Source: Cellulomonas sp. Leaf334
Lineage (GTDB): Bacteria; Actinomycetota; Actinomycetes; Actinomycetales; Cellulomonadaceae
Assembly (NCBI RefSeq): GCF_001424195.1
Contig: NZ_LMOO01000007.1
Location: 186,313 to 250,312, forward strand
DNA length: 64,000 nt
Reading direction: 5' to 3'
Positions 45,936 to 56,497 of this stretch are shown piece by piece. The position numbers were made by a program, and so were the translations under genes. The notes under the pieces are model-generated. The model had not been told where the DNA came from. It did no database searches and was given only the letters and a program-made list of their open reading frames with translations. The first letter of the stretch is position 1. The number at the start of each line of letters is the position of its first letter.

Positions 45936-46153
45936 GACACCTCCAGTCCGTTCACGCGTCTCTGGTCTGCCGCGACGTCATCGTCCGGTGCGCTGCGGGC
46001 GACCCGGCGACTTGCGGTCACGAAACCATAACGGCTCGTCGACGCCCGTCCAACCCTCTGGACGCCCGTCCAGTCCGGGAAGTGGACATTCCGGGCGACA
46101 CGCGGAGCGACACGCCGACGGAGCACACGGGATCCCTACATCCGGACCAACGA

Positions 46154-47197
46154 TCAGGACAGCTGGTCCCGCTGCATCGCGTCCCGCACCTCGCCCACCA
46201 GCTCCTCGAGGATGTCCTCGAGGAACACGACGCCGACGGTCCGACCGTCCTCGTCGACCCGTGCCAGGTGGGCACCGGAGCGCTGCATGGCGGCGAGCGC
46301 GTCCTCGACCTCGTCCTCCGGCCCGACGACCGCGAGCGCCCGCACGCGCCACGGCGGCACCGGCAGGCTGCGCGCGGCCTCGTCGGCGTACAGGACGTCC
46401 TTCAGGTGCAGGTACCCCGTCGGCACCCCGGCGCCGTCGACGACCGGGAACCGGCTGAACCCGGTCCGGGCGACCAGCCGCTCGACGTCCTCGGGCGTGC
46501 TGCCGTCGCCGACGGTCACCAACGCGCCGGTCCGGATCATGGTGTCGCGCGCGGTCTTGTCCGAGAACTCCAGGGCACCGGCCAGCAGTCCCTGCTCGTC
46601 GTCGAGAAGACCCTCCGCCTGGGAGCGCTCGACGATCGACTGCACCTCCTGCGCGGTGAACGCGGAGGCCACCTCGTCCTTGGGCTCGACGCCGAAGAGC
46701 CGCAGCGCGTGGTTGGCGATCCAGTTCAGCGCGGCGATGAGCGGTCGGACGGCGCGGGCGACCCAGACCAGCGGGGGGCCGAACAGCAGCACCGCGCGGT
46801 CGGGTCCGGCGACGGCGAGGTTCTTGGGCACCATCTCGCCGAGCACGACGTGCAGGTAGACCACGATCGCGAGCGCGACGACGAACGAGATCGGGTGCGT
46901 GAGGCTCTCGCTGACGCCGAGCGCGTGCAGCGGGCCCTCGATGAGGTGGGCGATCGCGGGCTCGGCGACGACACCGAGACTCGTCGAGCACACCGTGATG
47001 CCCAGCTGGGCGCACGCGAGCATGAGCGAGACGTTCTCCATCGCCCACAGGACGGTCTTCGCCCGCCTGTCACCGTCGCGCGCGAGCGGCTCGATGGCGC
47101 TGCGTCGGGCGGAGATGATGGCGAACTCGGCGCCGACGAAGAACGCGTTCGCGGCGAGCAGGAGGGCGCCGAGGACGAGCGCCAGGGTGGAGCTCAT
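46154..47197 (-). CDS. CNNM/CBS-domain membrane protein (HlyC/CorC family), second of a tandem pair
   Basis: 347 residues from an ATG that overlaps the stop of its upstream paralogue (ATGA). The DUF21/CNNM domain has three to four spans starting MSSTLALVLGALLLAANAFF, with the conserved VLGEMVPKNLA, followed by two CBS domains (GFSRFPVVDGAGVPTGYLHL; VFLEDILEELVGE). It lacks the C-terminal CorC_HlyC domain present in its neighbour. These proteins are linked to magnesium or cobalt transport. Confidence 0.9.
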   Translation of the reverse strand: MSSTLALVLGALLLAANAFFVGAEFAIISARRSAIEPLARDGDRRAKTVLWAMENVSLMLACAQLGITVCSTSLGVVAEPAIAHLIEGPLHALGVSESLTHPISFVVALAIVVYLHVVLGEMVPKNLAVAGPDRAVLLFGPPLVWVARAVRPLIAALNWIANHALRLFGVEPKDEVASAFTAQEVQSIVERSQAEGLLDDEQGLLAGALEFSDKTARDTMIRTGALVTVGDGSTPEDVERLVARTGFSRFPVVDGAGVPTGYLHLKDVLYADEAARSLPVPPWRVRALAVVGPEDEVEDALAAMQRSGAHLARVDEDGRTVGVVFLEDILEELVGEVRDAMQRDQLS

Positions 47198-48513
47198 GAC
47201 TCGTCCTCGTCGTCGGTCTCGACCGCGCGCACGCGCACCCGCTCGACACGGCGGCCCGCCATGGCGTCGACCTGCAGGAGGACCCGCTCGACGACGATCT
47301 CGTCGCCGACGCTCGGGATCCGCCCGAGCTCGGACATGAGCAGCCCGCCGAGGGTCTCGTAGGGACCGTCCGCGGGGACGTGCAGCCCGGTGACCTCCGC
47401 GAGCTCGTCCGGGCGCAGCACCCCGGGCAGCAGCCACGAGCCGTCGGCCACGCGGGTGGTGGAGGCGCGTCGACGGTCGTGCTCGTCGGCGACGTCGCCG
47501 ACGAGCTCCTCGACGACGTCCTCGAGCGTGACCACGCCCGACGTGCCGCCGTACTCGTCGACGACGACGGCCATCTGCAGGCCCAGCTCGCGCAGGTCGA
47601 CGAGGAGGGGTCCCAGGTGCACGGTCTCGGGCACGCGCGGCGCCTCGACCATGAGGGCGGCCGCCGGCACGTCTGTCCTGCGCTCGTAGGGGACGCCGAT
47701 CGCGCGCCGCAGGTGCACGAGGCCGACGATGTCGTCGCTCGAGTCACCGATGACCGGGAACCGGGAGTGCCCGGTGCGTCGGGCCAGGTCGACGACGTCG
47801 GCCGCCGACTCCTCCCGGCGCACGACGACGAGCCGCAGCCGGTCCGTCATCACGTCGACGGCCGTGAGCTCGGTGAACTCGATGGAGTTGGTGAGCAGGG
47901 TCGCGGTGGACTCGTCGAGCGTGCCGACCTCGGCCGACCGCCGGACGAGCGCGGCGAGCTCCTGCGGCGAGCGGCCGCCGGACAGCTCTTCGCGCGGCTC
48001 GACCCCGAAGCTGCGCAGGAGCTTGTTGGCGCTCTCGTTGAACGCGACGATCAGAGGACGCAGGGCGATCGTGAACCCACGCTGCAGCGGCGCGACCATC
48101 CGGGCCGTGGGCAGCGGACGGCTGATCGCGAGGTTCTTGGGGATGAGCTCGCCGACGACCATCGAGAAGCCGTTGACCAGGATGATCGCCAGGACGCCGG
48201 CGACGATGCCGCCGACCACCTGACCGAGGACGGAGTCCTCCAGCGGGATCTGCAGCAGCCGCACGACTGCGGGCTGGGTGGTGTACCCGAGCAGGACCGT
48301 GGTCAGCGTGATGCCGAGCTGCGCGCCGGAGAGCTCGGTCGACAGGCGGCGCAGGGCCTTGAGGACCGACTGGCTGCGACGGTCGTCGGGGGACGTCTGG
48401 CTCGCGACGAGGCCCGGGTCGAGCGTCACGAGCGAGAACTCGCTGGCGACGAACACCGCCGTGCCGAGCGTGAGCAGGACGCCCAGCCCGACCAGGAGCC
48501 ACTCGATCAGCAC
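47194..48513 (-). CDS. CNNM/CBS/CorC-domain membrane protein, first of a tandem pair
   Basis: 439 residues from a GTG giving MLIEWLLVGLGVLLTLGTAV. It has the CNNM membrane domain (VVGELIPKNLAISRPL), two CBS domains (GHSRFPVIGDSSDDIVGLVH; VVDEYGGTSGVVTLEDVVEE) and a C-terminal CorC_HlyC transporter-associated domain (LGGLLMSELGRIPSVGDEIV). Probably a divalent-cation exporter or sensor. A small hairpin (GCCGACC/GGTCGGC) sits in its leader near 48541-48558, but I see no known riboswitch. Confidence 0.92.
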   Translation of the reverse strand: MLIEWLLVGLGVLLTLGTAVFVASEFSLVTLDPGLVASQTSPDDRRSQSVLKALRRLSTELSGAQLGITLTTVLLGYTTQPAVVRLLQIPLEDSVLGQVVGGIVAGVLAIILVNGFSMVVGELIPKNLAISRPLPTARMVAPLQRGFTIALRPLIVAFNESANKLLRSFGVEPREELSGGRSPQELAALVRRSAEVGTLDESTATLLTNSIEFTELTAVDVMTDRLRLVVVRREESAADVVDLARRTGHSRFPVIGDSSDDIVGLVHLRRAIGVPYERRTDVPAAALMVEAPRVPETVHLGPLLVDLRELGLQMAVVVDEYGGTSGVVTLEDVVEELVGDVADEHDRRRASTTRVADGSWLLPGVLRPDELAEVTGLHVPADGPYETLGGLLMSELGRIPSVGDEIVVERVLLQVDAMAGRRVERVRVRAVETDDEDES

Positions 48514-48759
48514 GCGGCACCGCTGGTGGCACGACGAACGCCGACCCGGAGGTCGGCGCTGGTGAGGGCAGAAGAGAAGAGGAAGAGGTGGCCGGCATGG
48601 TCTCCCCCGGGCGCATCGGCCCGGGCGGGACGCCGGCAGCGACTTGAGCTGCTCATGGTGGGGTCGATCATACGGGCGTCCGGGCGTCTTCACAGGGTCC
48701 GCCCACACACGCGAGCGTCAGCAGGGGTTATCCGTGCATCGCTGTGCCACCCTGGCGAC

Positions 48760-49554
48760 ATGGCGAACGTGAGCGGTGGGCCGACGACGGCGCCCGGCGG
48801 GGCAGCCGGCACCACGGTCCTGGTGGTGGAGGACGAACCGGCGATCGCGCAGGCGATCGTCCACCGGCTCTCGGCGGAGGGCTGGACGGTCGAGGCGGTC
48901 GGCGACGGGCTGGCAGGCGTCAGCGCGGCGTCGCGGCTGCGACCGGACGTCGTCGTGCTCGACGTGATGCTCCCCGGCATCGACGGGCTCGAGGTGTGCC
49001 GGCGGATCCAGGCCGAGCGGCCGGTCCCGGTGCTGATGCTCACCGCGCGGGACGACGAGACGGACATGCTGATCGGTCTCGGTGTCGGCGCCGACGACTA
49101 CATGACGAAGCCGTTCTCGATGCGTGAGCTGGTCGCGCGCACCAAGGCGCTGCTCCGTCGCACGGAGCGGGCCACGCGGGCCGCCGAGATGGCGTCCGCC
49201 GAGCAGCCCGATCCCCCGCTCGTCCTGGGCGACGTCACCGTCGACAGGGCGCAGCGGCGCGTGCTGCGCGGGGCCACCGAGGTGCACCTGACCCCGACGG
49301 AGTTCGACCTCCTGCTCGCGCTGGCGGCGACGCCCCGGACGGTGCTGACCCGGGAGCGCCTGCTCGCGGAGGTGTGGGACTGGGTGGACGCGAGCGGCAC
49401 CCGCACGGTCGACTCCCACATCAAGGCGCTGCGCCGCAAGCTCGGCCCCGACCTGATCCGCACGGTCCACGGTGTCGGGTACGCGTTCGAGCCGAGCGAC
49501 GGCACCACGGGTGCCGACGGGCCCAGCGGGGCGAGCGTCCCCGAAGGCGCGTGA
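48760..49554 (+). CDS. OmpR-family response regulator
   Basis: 264 residues from the ATG giving MANVSGGPTT; a much longer open frame upstream is antisense shadow. The receiver domain has the acidic pocket VEDE, phospho-acceptor Asp68 in VVVLDVMLPG, Thr in MLTARD and Lys117 in DDYMTKPF. The C-terminal winged helix has LTPTEFDLLLAL and RTVDSHIKALRRKLG, typical OmpR/PhoB. The kinase gene overlaps its stop (GTGA), so they form a pair. Target genes are unknown; the divergent CNNM genes are a possibility. Confidence 0.94.
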   Translation: MANVSGGPTTAPGGAAGTTVLVVEDEPAIAQAIVHRLSAEGWTVEAVGDGLAGVSAASRLRPDVVVLDVMLPGIDGLEVCRRIQAERPVPVLMLTARDDETDMLIGLGVGADDYMTKPFSMRELVARTKALLRRTERATRAAEMASAEQPDPPLVLGDVTVDRAQRRVLRGATEVHLTPTEFDLLLALAATPRTVLTRERLLAEVWDWVDASGTRTVDSHIKALRRKLGPDLIRTVHGVGYAFEPSDGTTGADGPSGASVPEGA

Positions 49555-50627
49555 ACGCACCTCGGCACGTCCGCGGCGAGTTCGCCCGCTCGCGGCTCCC
49601 CGACGTCCGGCCCCTCGACCGGCTGAGCTCGATCAAGATCAAGCTCGGCGTCCTCGTCGCGGCCACGGTCACCGCGGCCGCGTTCATCACGTGGCTGGGT
49701 CTGTACAACCACCTGGGGCCGTCGCGGACGCTACCGATCGCGATCGCCGGCTCCCTCATCGTCACCCAGCTGCTGGCCAGGGGCATGACGTCACCGCTGC
49801 GGGAGATGACGTACGCGGCACGGCGGATGGCTGCGGGCGACTACAGCCGTCGGGTGCGGGCGACGAGCCTCGACGAGGTCGGCCAGCTGGCCGACGCCTT
49901 CAACAGGATGGCCGACGACCTCGAGCAGGCGGACGTGTTCCGGCGCGAGCTCATCGCGAACGTGTCCCACGAGCTGCGGACCCCGGTCACCGCGCTCCAG
50001 GCCCAGCTCGAGAACATCGTCGATGGTGTCACGGAGGCGGACCCGGCGACCATGCAGGCCGCGCTCGCTCAGACCGAGCGGCTCGGCCGGCTGGTGACCT
50101 ACCTGCTGGACCTGTCACGGCTGGAGGCCGGTGACGTCCCGCTCGAGATCGCCGACGTCCACCTGCAGGAGTTCCTGGAGGAGGCCGCCGAGGGCGCGAT
50201 GCTCGTCGGTGCGGCGAAGCGGCTGACGTTCCCCGTGGTCGTCGAGCCGGCGGACCTCGCCGTGCCGGCCGACCCGGACCGTCTGCACCAGGTCGTCGCC
50301 AACCTCCTGCACAACGCGGTGCGGCACTCCCCCGCGGACGACGAGGTGCGGCTCGAGGCGCGGCTGGTGGGCACCGAGGTGCGCATCGACGTCGTCGACC
50401 ACGGCCCGGGGATCTCGCGCGAGCAGCGACCGCACGTGTTCGAGCGGTTCGTCCGTGGCAACAACCCGGCGGTCACCGGTCAGGTCTCGACGGGTGGGAC
50501 CGGTCTGGGGCTGGCGATCGTCCGCTGGGCCGTCGAGCTGCACGGCGGGCACATCGAGGTCGCGGACACCGAGGTCGGCTGCACGATGCGGGTGACGCTG
50601 CCGGCGGTCAGCCCGGCGGTGGCCTGA
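49551..50627 (+). CDS. Sensor histidine kinase, partner of the preceding regulator
   Basis: 358 residues from a GTG that overlaps the regulator stop. Two membrane segments (about 31-50 and 62-77) flank a very short extracytoplasmic stretch of roughly ten residues, so sensing is probably at or in the membrane. A HAMP domain follows (SPLREMTYAARRMAAGDYSR), then the H box ANVSHELRTPVTAL with His140, N box NLLHNAVRH, G1 DHGPGIS and G2 GTGLGLAIV. It phosphorylates the adjacent regulator. Confidence 0.93.
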   Translation: MNAPRHVRGEFARSRLPDVRPLDRLSSIKIKLGVLVAATVTAAAFITWLGLYNHLGPSRTLPIAIAGSLIVTQLLARGMTSPLREMTYAARRMAAGDYSRRVRATSLDEVGQLADAFNRMADDLEQADVFRRELIANVSHELRTPVTALQAQLENIVDGVTEADPATMQAALAQTERLGRLVTYLLDLSRLEAGDVPLEIADVHLQEFLEEAAEGAMLVGAAKRLTFPVVVEPADLAVPADPDRLHQVVANLLHNAVRHSPADDEVRLEARLVGTEVRIDVVDHGPGISREQRPHVFERFVRGNNPAVTGQVSTGGTGLGLAIVRWAVELHGGHIEVADTEVGCTMRVTLPAVSPAVA

Positions 50628-50631
50628 CGGT

Positions 50632-50652
50632 TGTTCTACTCACGCTAGAACA
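50632..50652. promoter_or_regulatory. Operator-like inverted repeat before the ABC exporter
   Basis: TGTTCTA, a 7-base spacer, then TAGAACA: a perfect 21-bp inverted repeat ending 15 bases before the ATG of the ATPase gene. TAGAAC-type palindromes beside drug or lantibiotic-type ABC exporters are typical of GntR (YtrA) regulators. The short distance implies a leaderless or near-leaderless transcript blocked by a bound repressor. No such regulator gene is adjacent. Confidence 0.65.
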
Positions 50653-50667
50653 CTAGGCTCTCCCGGC

Positions 50668-51588
50668 ATGACGACCGACGGAACGATCCGCGTCGAGCAC
50701 CTCTCCAAGTCCTTCGGCCCGGTCCGCGCGGTGGACGACCTCTCCTTCCAGGTCGCTCCCGGCCGCGTCACCGGCTTCCTCGGACCCAACGGGGCCGGCA
50801 AGACCACCACCCTGCGGATGCTGCTCGGGCTCGTGCGCCCGACGTCGGGCACCGCGACGATCGGCGGGCTGACGTACGGCCAGATCCGCCGCCCGCTGCG
50901 CACCGTCGGTGCCGCGCTCGAGGCGGCGAGCTTCCACCCCGGCCGCACGGCCCTCGACCACCTGCGGCTCTTCACCCCGCAGGTCGGCGTACCCGACGCA
51001 CGCGCCGGCGAGGTGCTCGAGCTCGTGGGGCTGTCCGCGGCGGCCGGCCGACGGGTCGGCGGCTTCTCGCTCGGCATGCGTCAGCGCCTCGCCCTCGCCA
51101 CGACCCTGCTGGGCGACCCCCGGGTCCTCCTGCTCGACGAGCCCGCCAACGGCCTCGACCCCGAGGGCATCCGCTGGCTGCGCGGCTTCCTGCGCATGCT
51201 CGCCGCCGAGGGGCGCACCGTCCTGGTGTCGAGCCACGTGCTCTCGGAGGTCGAGCAGACCGTCGACGACGTCGTCATCATCGCCCGCGGCCGGCTCGCG
51301 CACGCCTCGTCGCTGCCCGAGCTCGCCCGCATGGCCCGTGTCCGGGTCCGGGCGGTCTCACCCGACGCCGCCGCACTCGCCACGCTCGTCGAGCGCGCGG
51401 CCTGGACCCGCACCGACGCGGGTGACCCCCGGGTGGCCGAGCTCTGGGACGTCGACGCCGCGACGGTCGGCGCCGCAGCGTTCGCCGCCGGCGTCGAGCT
51501 GCACGAGTTGACGAGCAGGGACGTCGGGCTCGAAGGGCTCTTCCTCCAGCTCGTCGGAGCGGTCGAGACGGCGGGGGTGGCTGCCTGA
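50668..51588 (+). CDS. ABC-2 type exporter ATP-binding protein
   Basis: 306 residues. Walker A GPNGAGKTTT (39-48), Q loop region ALEAASFHPGRTALD, signature GFSLGMRQRLALA (a LSGGQ variant common in this class), Walker B LLLDEPANGLDPEG, H loop SSHVLSEVE. The C-terminal 80 residues form the extra domain seen in antibiotic or lipid exporters. It pairs with the following permease, whose ATG shares a base with its stop (TGATG). Confidence 0.92.
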   Translation: MTTDGTIRVEHLSKSFGPVRAVDDLSFQVAPGRVTGFLGPNGAGKTTTLRMLLGLVRPTSGTATIGGLTYGQIRRPLRTVGAALEAASFHPGRTALDHLRLFTPQVGVPDARAGEVLELVGLSAAAGRRVGGFSLGMRQRLALATTLLGDPRVLLLDEPANGLDPEGIRWLRGFLRMLAAEGRTVLVSSHVLSEVEQTVDDVVIIARGRLAHASSLPELARMARVRVRAVSPDAAALATLVERAAWTRTDAGDPRVAELWDVDAATVGAAAFAAGVELHELTSRDVGLEGLFLQLVGAVETAGVAA

Positions 51589-52409
51589 TGCGCGCCGCCC
51601 TGGTCACCGAGTACCGCAAGCTGGTCACCACCCGGCTGTGGTGGATCCTCCTGCTCTGCATGGCCGTCTACATGGCGTTCCTGTCCGCCGTCCTCGGCTG
51701 GGGCATCACGCAGGGCGGCGGGATGAGCAGCACCGGCGCCGGAGCCGGCGGCGAGGACGACCTCGTCCTGGCCCCCGACGCCGTGGTGCGGGCGGTCTAC
51801 ACGATCGCCGTGACGTTCGGCTACGTGTTCCCGCTGCTGGTCGGCGCGCTGGCCGTCGCCTCCGAGTTCCGGCACCAGACGATCACCCCGACGCTGCTCG
51901 CCGAGCCGCGCCGGACGCTGCTCGTGTCCGCCAAGCTCGTCTCCGCCGGCGTCCTGGGCCTCGTGTACGGCATCGTCGGCACGCTCGCCGCGGTCGGTGC
52001 GGGCGCCGCCGTCCTCACCCTGCTGGACCAGCCGACGTTCCTGGACCAGGCCTCGACCTGGCGGACGATCGCCCTGTCCGTGCTCGCCCTCGCCCTGTGG
52101 GCGGTCGTCGGCGTCGGGTTCGGCTCGGTGCTCACCAACCAGGTCGCGGTCATCGTCGTGGTGCTCGCGTTCACCCAGTTCGTCGAGCCGGTCCTGCGGT
52201 TCGTCCTGGCGCTGACCAGCTGGGGCGCCGACGTCGCGGCGTACCTGCCGGGCGCGGCCGGGGAGGCCGTCTCCGGTGGCAGCTTCTACTCCGAGACCGG
52301 TCTCGGGTCCCTGCTGGAGTGGTGGCAGGGCGCCCTGGTGCTGCTGGCGTACGGGGTCGGCCTGGCGGCGATCGGGCGCGTCACGACCTTCCGACGGGAC
52401 ATCACGTGA
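51588..52409 (+). CDS. ABC-2 type exporter permease
   Basis: 273 residues with six hydrophobic segments, beginning LRAALVTEYRKLVTTRLWWI style (MRAALVTEYRKLVTTRLW), an external loop rich in Gly/Ser between spans 1 and 2, then AVTFGYVFPLLVGALAVAS and FRHQTITPTLLAEPRRTLLV, a typical ABC-2 permease pattern. It forms the channel with the preceding ATPase. Substrate unknown. Confidence 0.88.
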   Translation: MRAALVTEYRKLVTTRLWWILLLCMAVYMAFLSAVLGWGITQGGGMSSTGAGAGGEDDLVLAPDAVVRAVYTIAVTFGYVFPLLVGALAVASEFRHQTITPTLLAEPRRTLLVSAKLVSAGVLGLVYGIVGTLAAVGAGAAVLTLLDQPTFLDQASTWRTIALSVLALALWAVVGVGFGSVLTNQVAVIVVVLAFTQFVEPVLRFVLALTSWGADVAAYLPGAAGEAVSGGSFYSETGLGSLLEWWQGALVLLAYGVGLAAIGRVTTFRRDIT

Positions 52410-52586
52410 GACCGCGGGACGCGCAGCACAACCATGACCTCACAGGGGTGCCGACAACCTCGCCTTGAGGGCGCGCGAACGGGCACGTTGCCCCCCGTTG
52501 ACCCGCGTGTGCTGACCAGGTGAAGACGGCTGTGGATCCGTCCCGAACAGCCGTCCTGAGGCCGGTCCGAGCGCGCGGAGGCCGTA

Positions 52587-55500
52587 GTGTTGTCATCAAC
52601 AGAAGTAGCAGTCGGACTAGCAGAGGCGCGGTCACGAACCGCAGCGGAAGTGGGCGATCCCAGCGTGACCCAGATGGCGGATCCTGACTCGACGCGTGCC
52701 GTTTTCGGCGCAAACGAGTGGCTCGTGGACGAGCTGTTCGAGCAGTACCAGAAGGACAAGAACTCGGTCGACCCGGCCTGGTGGGACTTCTTCGAGGGCT
52801 ACAAGCCCGAGGAGGCCTCCACGAACGGCTCGAGCTCGGCGCAGGCACCTGCGAACGGCAGCCCGCAGCCGGTCGCACCGCCCCGCGGCGCGCACGCGGC
52901 TCCGGCGGCACCGCCTGCCGCGCCCGTCGCTGCGGCTCCCGTCGCTCCCGCGCCCGCCCCGGCCGCGCCCTTCGTGGAGCCACCCGCGGTGACGTCGCCC
53001 ATCGCGACCGCCCAGCCGGCCACCGCCCCGTACGCGCAGGTCGCCCAGCGGGCCTCCACGGCCGACGAGGCCGAGTCCACGGACGACGTGCAGAAGCTGC
53101 GCGGGCCGGCGGCGCGCGTCGTGACGAACATGGAGTCCTCCCTCGAGGTCCCGACGGCCACCTCGGTGCGCGCCATCGCGGCCAAGCTGATGGTCGACAA
53201 CCGCATCGTCATCAACAACCACCTCGCTCGTGGCCGCGGCGGGAAGATCTCGTTCACGCACCTCATCGGCTTCGCGATGGTCGAGGCGCTGGCGGAGATG
53301 CCGGCGATGAACACCTCCTACACGCTGGCGGACGACAAGCCGAGCGTCCTGACGCCGGCGCACGTCAACGTCGGTATCGCGATCGACCTCGCCAAGCCGG
53401 ACGGCACCCGCCAGCTGCTGGTCCCGTCGATCAAGAAGTGCGAGACGCTCGACTTCGCCGGCTTCTGGTCCGCCTACGAGGACGTCGTGCGGCGCGCCCG
53501 CGGCAACAAGCTGACGGTCGACGACTTCGCGGGGACGACGATCTCGCTGACCAACCCGGGCACCATCGGGACGGTCCACTCGGTGCCCCGTCTGATGCAG
53601 GGTCAGGGCACGATCATCGGTGTCGGCGCCATGGACTACCCGGCGGAGTTCGCGGGGACGTCCGAGGACGCGCTGAACAAGATGGGCGTCTCGAAGGTGC
53701 TGACGCTCACCTCGACGTACGACCACCGGATCATCCAGGGCGCGCAGTCCGGGGACTTCCTGCGGATCATCGGCCGCAAGCTGCTGGGCGAGGACGGCTT
53801 CTACGACCGCGTCTTCGCGTCGTTGCGTGTCCCGTACGAGCCGGTCCGGTGGGTGCGCGAGACCGCCGACCCCGACGCCGACGCCATCAAGCCGGCGCGC
53901 ATCGCGGAGCTCATCCACTCCTACCGCTCGCGCGGCCACCTCATGGCCGACACGGACCCGCTGGCCTACCGCCAGCGCAAGCACCCCGACCTGGACGTGC
54001 AGACGCACGGCCTGACGCTGTGGGACCTCGACCGGGTGTTCCCCACGGGCGGCTTCGGCGGAAAGCCCCGCGCCAAGCTCCGTGAGGTGCTCGGCCTGCT
54101 GCGCGACTCGTACTGCCGCACCGTCGGCAGCGAGTACATGCACCTGCAGGACCCGCGCCAGCGCAAGTGGCTCCAGGAGCGGCTCGAGTCGGGCTACGCC
54201 CGCACGCCGCGCGAGGACCAGCTGCGCATCCTGCGCCGGCTCAACGCGGCGGAGGCCTTCGAGACCTTCCTGCAGACCAAGTACGTCGGCCAGAAGCGCT
54301 TCTCGCTCGAGGGCGGCGAGTCGGTCATCGCCCTGCTCGACGCGATCCTCTCCAAGGCCGCGAACAGCGGGCTCGACGAGGTCGGCATCGGCATGGCCCA
54401 CCGTGGCCGGCTGAACATCCTGGCCAACATCGCCGGCAAGTCCTACGCGCAGATCTTCAGCGAGTTCGAGGGCAACCAGGACCCGAAGTCGGTCCAGGGC
54501 TCGGGCGACGTGAAGTACCACCTGGGCACCGAGGGCACGTTCACCGCGGAGTCCGGCGCGACGACCGCGGTGTACCTGGCCGCCAACCCGTCGCACCTCG
54601 AGGCGGTCGACCCGGTGCTCGAGGGCATCGTGCGTGCCAAGCAGGACCGCATCGACCTCGGTGGCGACGGGTTCTCCGTCCTGCCGATCCTCATCCACGG
54701 TGACGCGGCCTTCGCCGGCCAGGGTGTCGTGTTCGAGACGCTCAACCTGGCCCAGCTGCGCGGGTACCGCACGGGCGGCACCATCCACGTCATCATCAAC
54801 AACCAGGTCGGCTTCACCACGGGCCCGTCCTCGTCGCGCTCGTCGCAGTACGCGACCGACGTGGCCAAGGGCCTCCAGGTGCCGATCTTCCACGTCAACG
54901 GGGACGACCCCGAGGCGTGCGTGCGGGTGGCGGAGCTGGCGTTCGAGTACCGCGAGCAGTTCGACCGAGACGTCATCATCGACATGGTCTGCTACCGCCG
55001 CCGAGGTCACAACGAGGGCGACGACCCGTCGATGACGCAGCCGCTCATGTACAACCTCATCGAGGCGAAGCGCTCGGTGCGCAAGCTCTACACCGAGACC
55101 CTGGTGGCGCGCGGTGACCTGACGATCTCCGACGCCGAGCAGGCGCTGCAGGACTACCAGCAGCAGCTCGAGCGGGTGTTCACGGAGACACGTGAGGACG
55201 GCTACCAGGCGGCGCCGCCGGAGGCCGAGGCCGTCAAGGGCCTGGAGCGCCCGGAGTCGCAGCTCGAGGACGCGGGCGTCATGGTCGGCTGGAAGACAGC
55301 CGTCGACGCCGGAACCCTGCAGCGCATCGGGCGCGCGCACGTGCGTCCGCCGGAGGGCTTCACGGTCCACCCGAAGCTCGCGCAGCTGTTGGCCAAGCGC
55401 GAGGCGATGTCCCGCGAGGGCGGCATCGACTGGGGCTACGGCGAGCTCCTGGCGTTCGGCTCCCTCCTCATCGAGGGCACGCCGGTCCGGCTCGCCGGGC

Positions 55501-56447
55501 AGGACTCGCGACGCGGCACCTTCGTGCAGCGGCACGCGGTCATGCACGACCGGGACACGGGTGCCGAGTGGACTCCCCTGCTGTACCTGTCGGCCGACCA
55601 GGCGAAGTTCTGGGTCTACGACTCGTCGCTGTCGGAGTACGCCGCGCTCGGGTTCGAGTACGGCTACTCGGTCGAGCGCCCGGACGCGCTGGTGCTCTGG
55701 GAGGCGCAGTTCGGCGACTTCGTCAACGGCGCCCAGACGATCATCGACGAGTTCATCTCGTCGGCCGAGCAGAAGTGGGCGCAGCGCTCGTCGGTCGTCC
55801 TCCTGCTCCCCCACGGGTACGAGGGTCAGGGTCCGGACCACTCGTCGGCACGCATCGAGCGGTTCCTGCAGCTCGCCGCCGAGGACAACATGACGATCGC
55901 GCAGCCGTCGACGCCCGCGTCGCACTTCCACCTGCTGCGTCGCCAGGCCTACGACCGTCCGCGTCGCCCGCTGGTGGTGTTCACGCCGAAGTCGATGCTG
56001 CGCCTCAAGTCGGCGTCGTCCGACGTGGCGGAGTTCACGTCGGGCACGTTCCGCACGGTCATCGGCGACGACCTCGCCGCGGCCAAGGCCGGTCAGGTCA
56101 CCCGCGTCCTGCTCTGCTCGGGCAAGGTCTACTGGGACCTGCTCGCGCACCGCGTGAAGACGGGCGACGAGCAGACGGCGATCGTCCGCCTGGAGCAGCT
56201 CTACCCGCTCGACACCGAGGCGGCCCGTGCCGCGGTCGCGCCGTTCGACGGTGCCGAGCTCGTGTGGGTGCAGGACGAGCCGCGCAACCAGGGTCCGTGG
56301 ACGTTCCTGTCCATGCACCTGCCGCAGCTGCTGAACCGCACGCTCCGGGTGGTCTCCCGCAAGGAGTCGGCGTCGCCGGCCGCGGGGTCCGCCAAGAAGC
56401 ACCAGGCCCAGCAGGCGAACCTCGTCGAGACCGCGTTCGCGCGCTGA
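52587..56447 (+). CDS. kgd: Multifunctional 2-oxoglutarate decarboxylase/dehydrogenase E1 with succinyltransferase domain
   Basis: 1286 residues from a GTG; starts at a GTG at 52650 or the ATG at 52674 ([16 protein letters not shown]) are good alternatives, as the first 29 codons are weakly conserved. The N-terminal SucA helix ([20 protein letters not shown]) is followed by an Ala/Pro linker, an E2-like succinyltransferase domain ([15 protein letters not shown] with the DHRxxxG motif), and the thiamine-diphosphate E1 domain ([28 protein letters not shown] [11 protein letters not shown]). This SucB-SucA fusion is specific to actinobacteria and runs the 2-oxoglutarate step of the TCA cycle, usually with a GarA-type regulator. 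Confidence 0.96.
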   Translation: MLSSTEVAVGLAEARSRTAAEVGDPSVTQMADPDSTRAVFGANEWLVDELFEQYQKDKNSVDPAWWDFFEGYKPEEASTNGSSSAQAPANGSPQPVAPPRGAHAAPAAPPAAPVAAAPVAPAPAPAAPFVEPPAVTSPIATAQPATAPYAQVAQRASTADEAESTDDVQKLRGPAARVVTNMESSLEVPTATSVRAIAAKLMVDNRIVINNHLARGRGGKISFTHLIGFAMVEALAEMPAMNTSYTLADDKPSVLTPAHVNVGIAIDLAKPDGTRQLLVPSIKKCETLDFAGFWSAYEDVVRRARGNKLTVDDFAGTTISLTNPGTIGTVHSVPRLMQGQGTIIGVGAMDYPAEFAGTSEDALNKMGVSKVLTLTSTYDHRIIQGAQSGDFLRIIGRKLLGEDGFYDRVFASLRVPYEPVRWVRETADPDADAIKPARIAELIHSYRSRGHLMADTDPLAYRQRKHPDLDVQTHGLTLWDLDRVFPTGGFGGKPRAKLREVLGLLRDSYCRTVGSEYMHLQDPRQRKWLQERLESGYARTPREDQLRILRRLNAAEAFETFLQTKYVGQKRFSLEGGESVIALLDAILSKAANSGLDEVGIGMAHRGRLNILANIAGKSYAQIFSEFEGNQDPKSVQGSGDVKYHLGTEGTFTAESGATTAVYLAANPSHLEAVDPVLEGIVRAKQDRIDLGGDGFSVLPILIHGDAAFAGQGVVFETLNLAQLRGYRTGGTIHVIINNQVGFTTGPSSSRSSQYATDVAKGLQVPIFHVNGDDPEACVRVAELAFEYREQFDRDVIIDMVCYRRRGHNEGDDPSMTQPLMYNLIEAKRSVRKLYTETLVARGDLTISDAEQALQDYQQQLERVFTETREDGYQAAPPEAEAVKGLERPESQLEDAGVMVGWKTAVDAGTLQRIGRAHVRPPEGFTVHPKLAQLLAKREAMSREGGIDWGYGELLAFGSLLIEGTPVRLAGQDSRRGTFVQRHAVMHDRDTGAEWTPLLYLSADQAKFWVYDSSLSEYAALGFEYGYSVERPDALVLWEAQFGDFVNGAQTIIDEFISSAEQKWAQRSSVVLLLPHGYEGQGPDHSSARIERFLQLAAEDNMTIAQPSTPASHFHLLRRQAYDRPRRPLVVFTPKSMLRLKSASSDVAEFTSGTFRTVIGDDLAAAKAGQVTRVLLCSGKVYWDLLAHRVKTGDEQTAIVRLEQLYPLDTEAARAAVAPFDGAELVWVQDEPRNQGPWTFLSMHLPQLLNRTLRVVSRKESASPAAGSAKKHQAQQANLVETAFAR

Positions 56448-56458
56448 CGACCAGCTGA

Positions 56459-56493
56459 CCGAGAGCCGCATCCGTGACGGGTGCGGCTCTCGG
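56459..56493. terminator. Bidirectional terminator between kgd and the GlxA-type regulator
   Basis: CCGAGAGCCGCA (56459-56470) pairs with TGCGGCTCTCGG (56482-56493), a perfect 12-bp stem lying between two convergent genes. Confidence 0.85.
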
Positions 56494-56497
56494 CATG

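Noticed and set aside
48514..48759. Magnesium riboswitch before the CNNM genes
   Set aside because: Only a simple hairpin is visible; none of the conserved M-box or other known metal riboswitch elements could be identified by eye.
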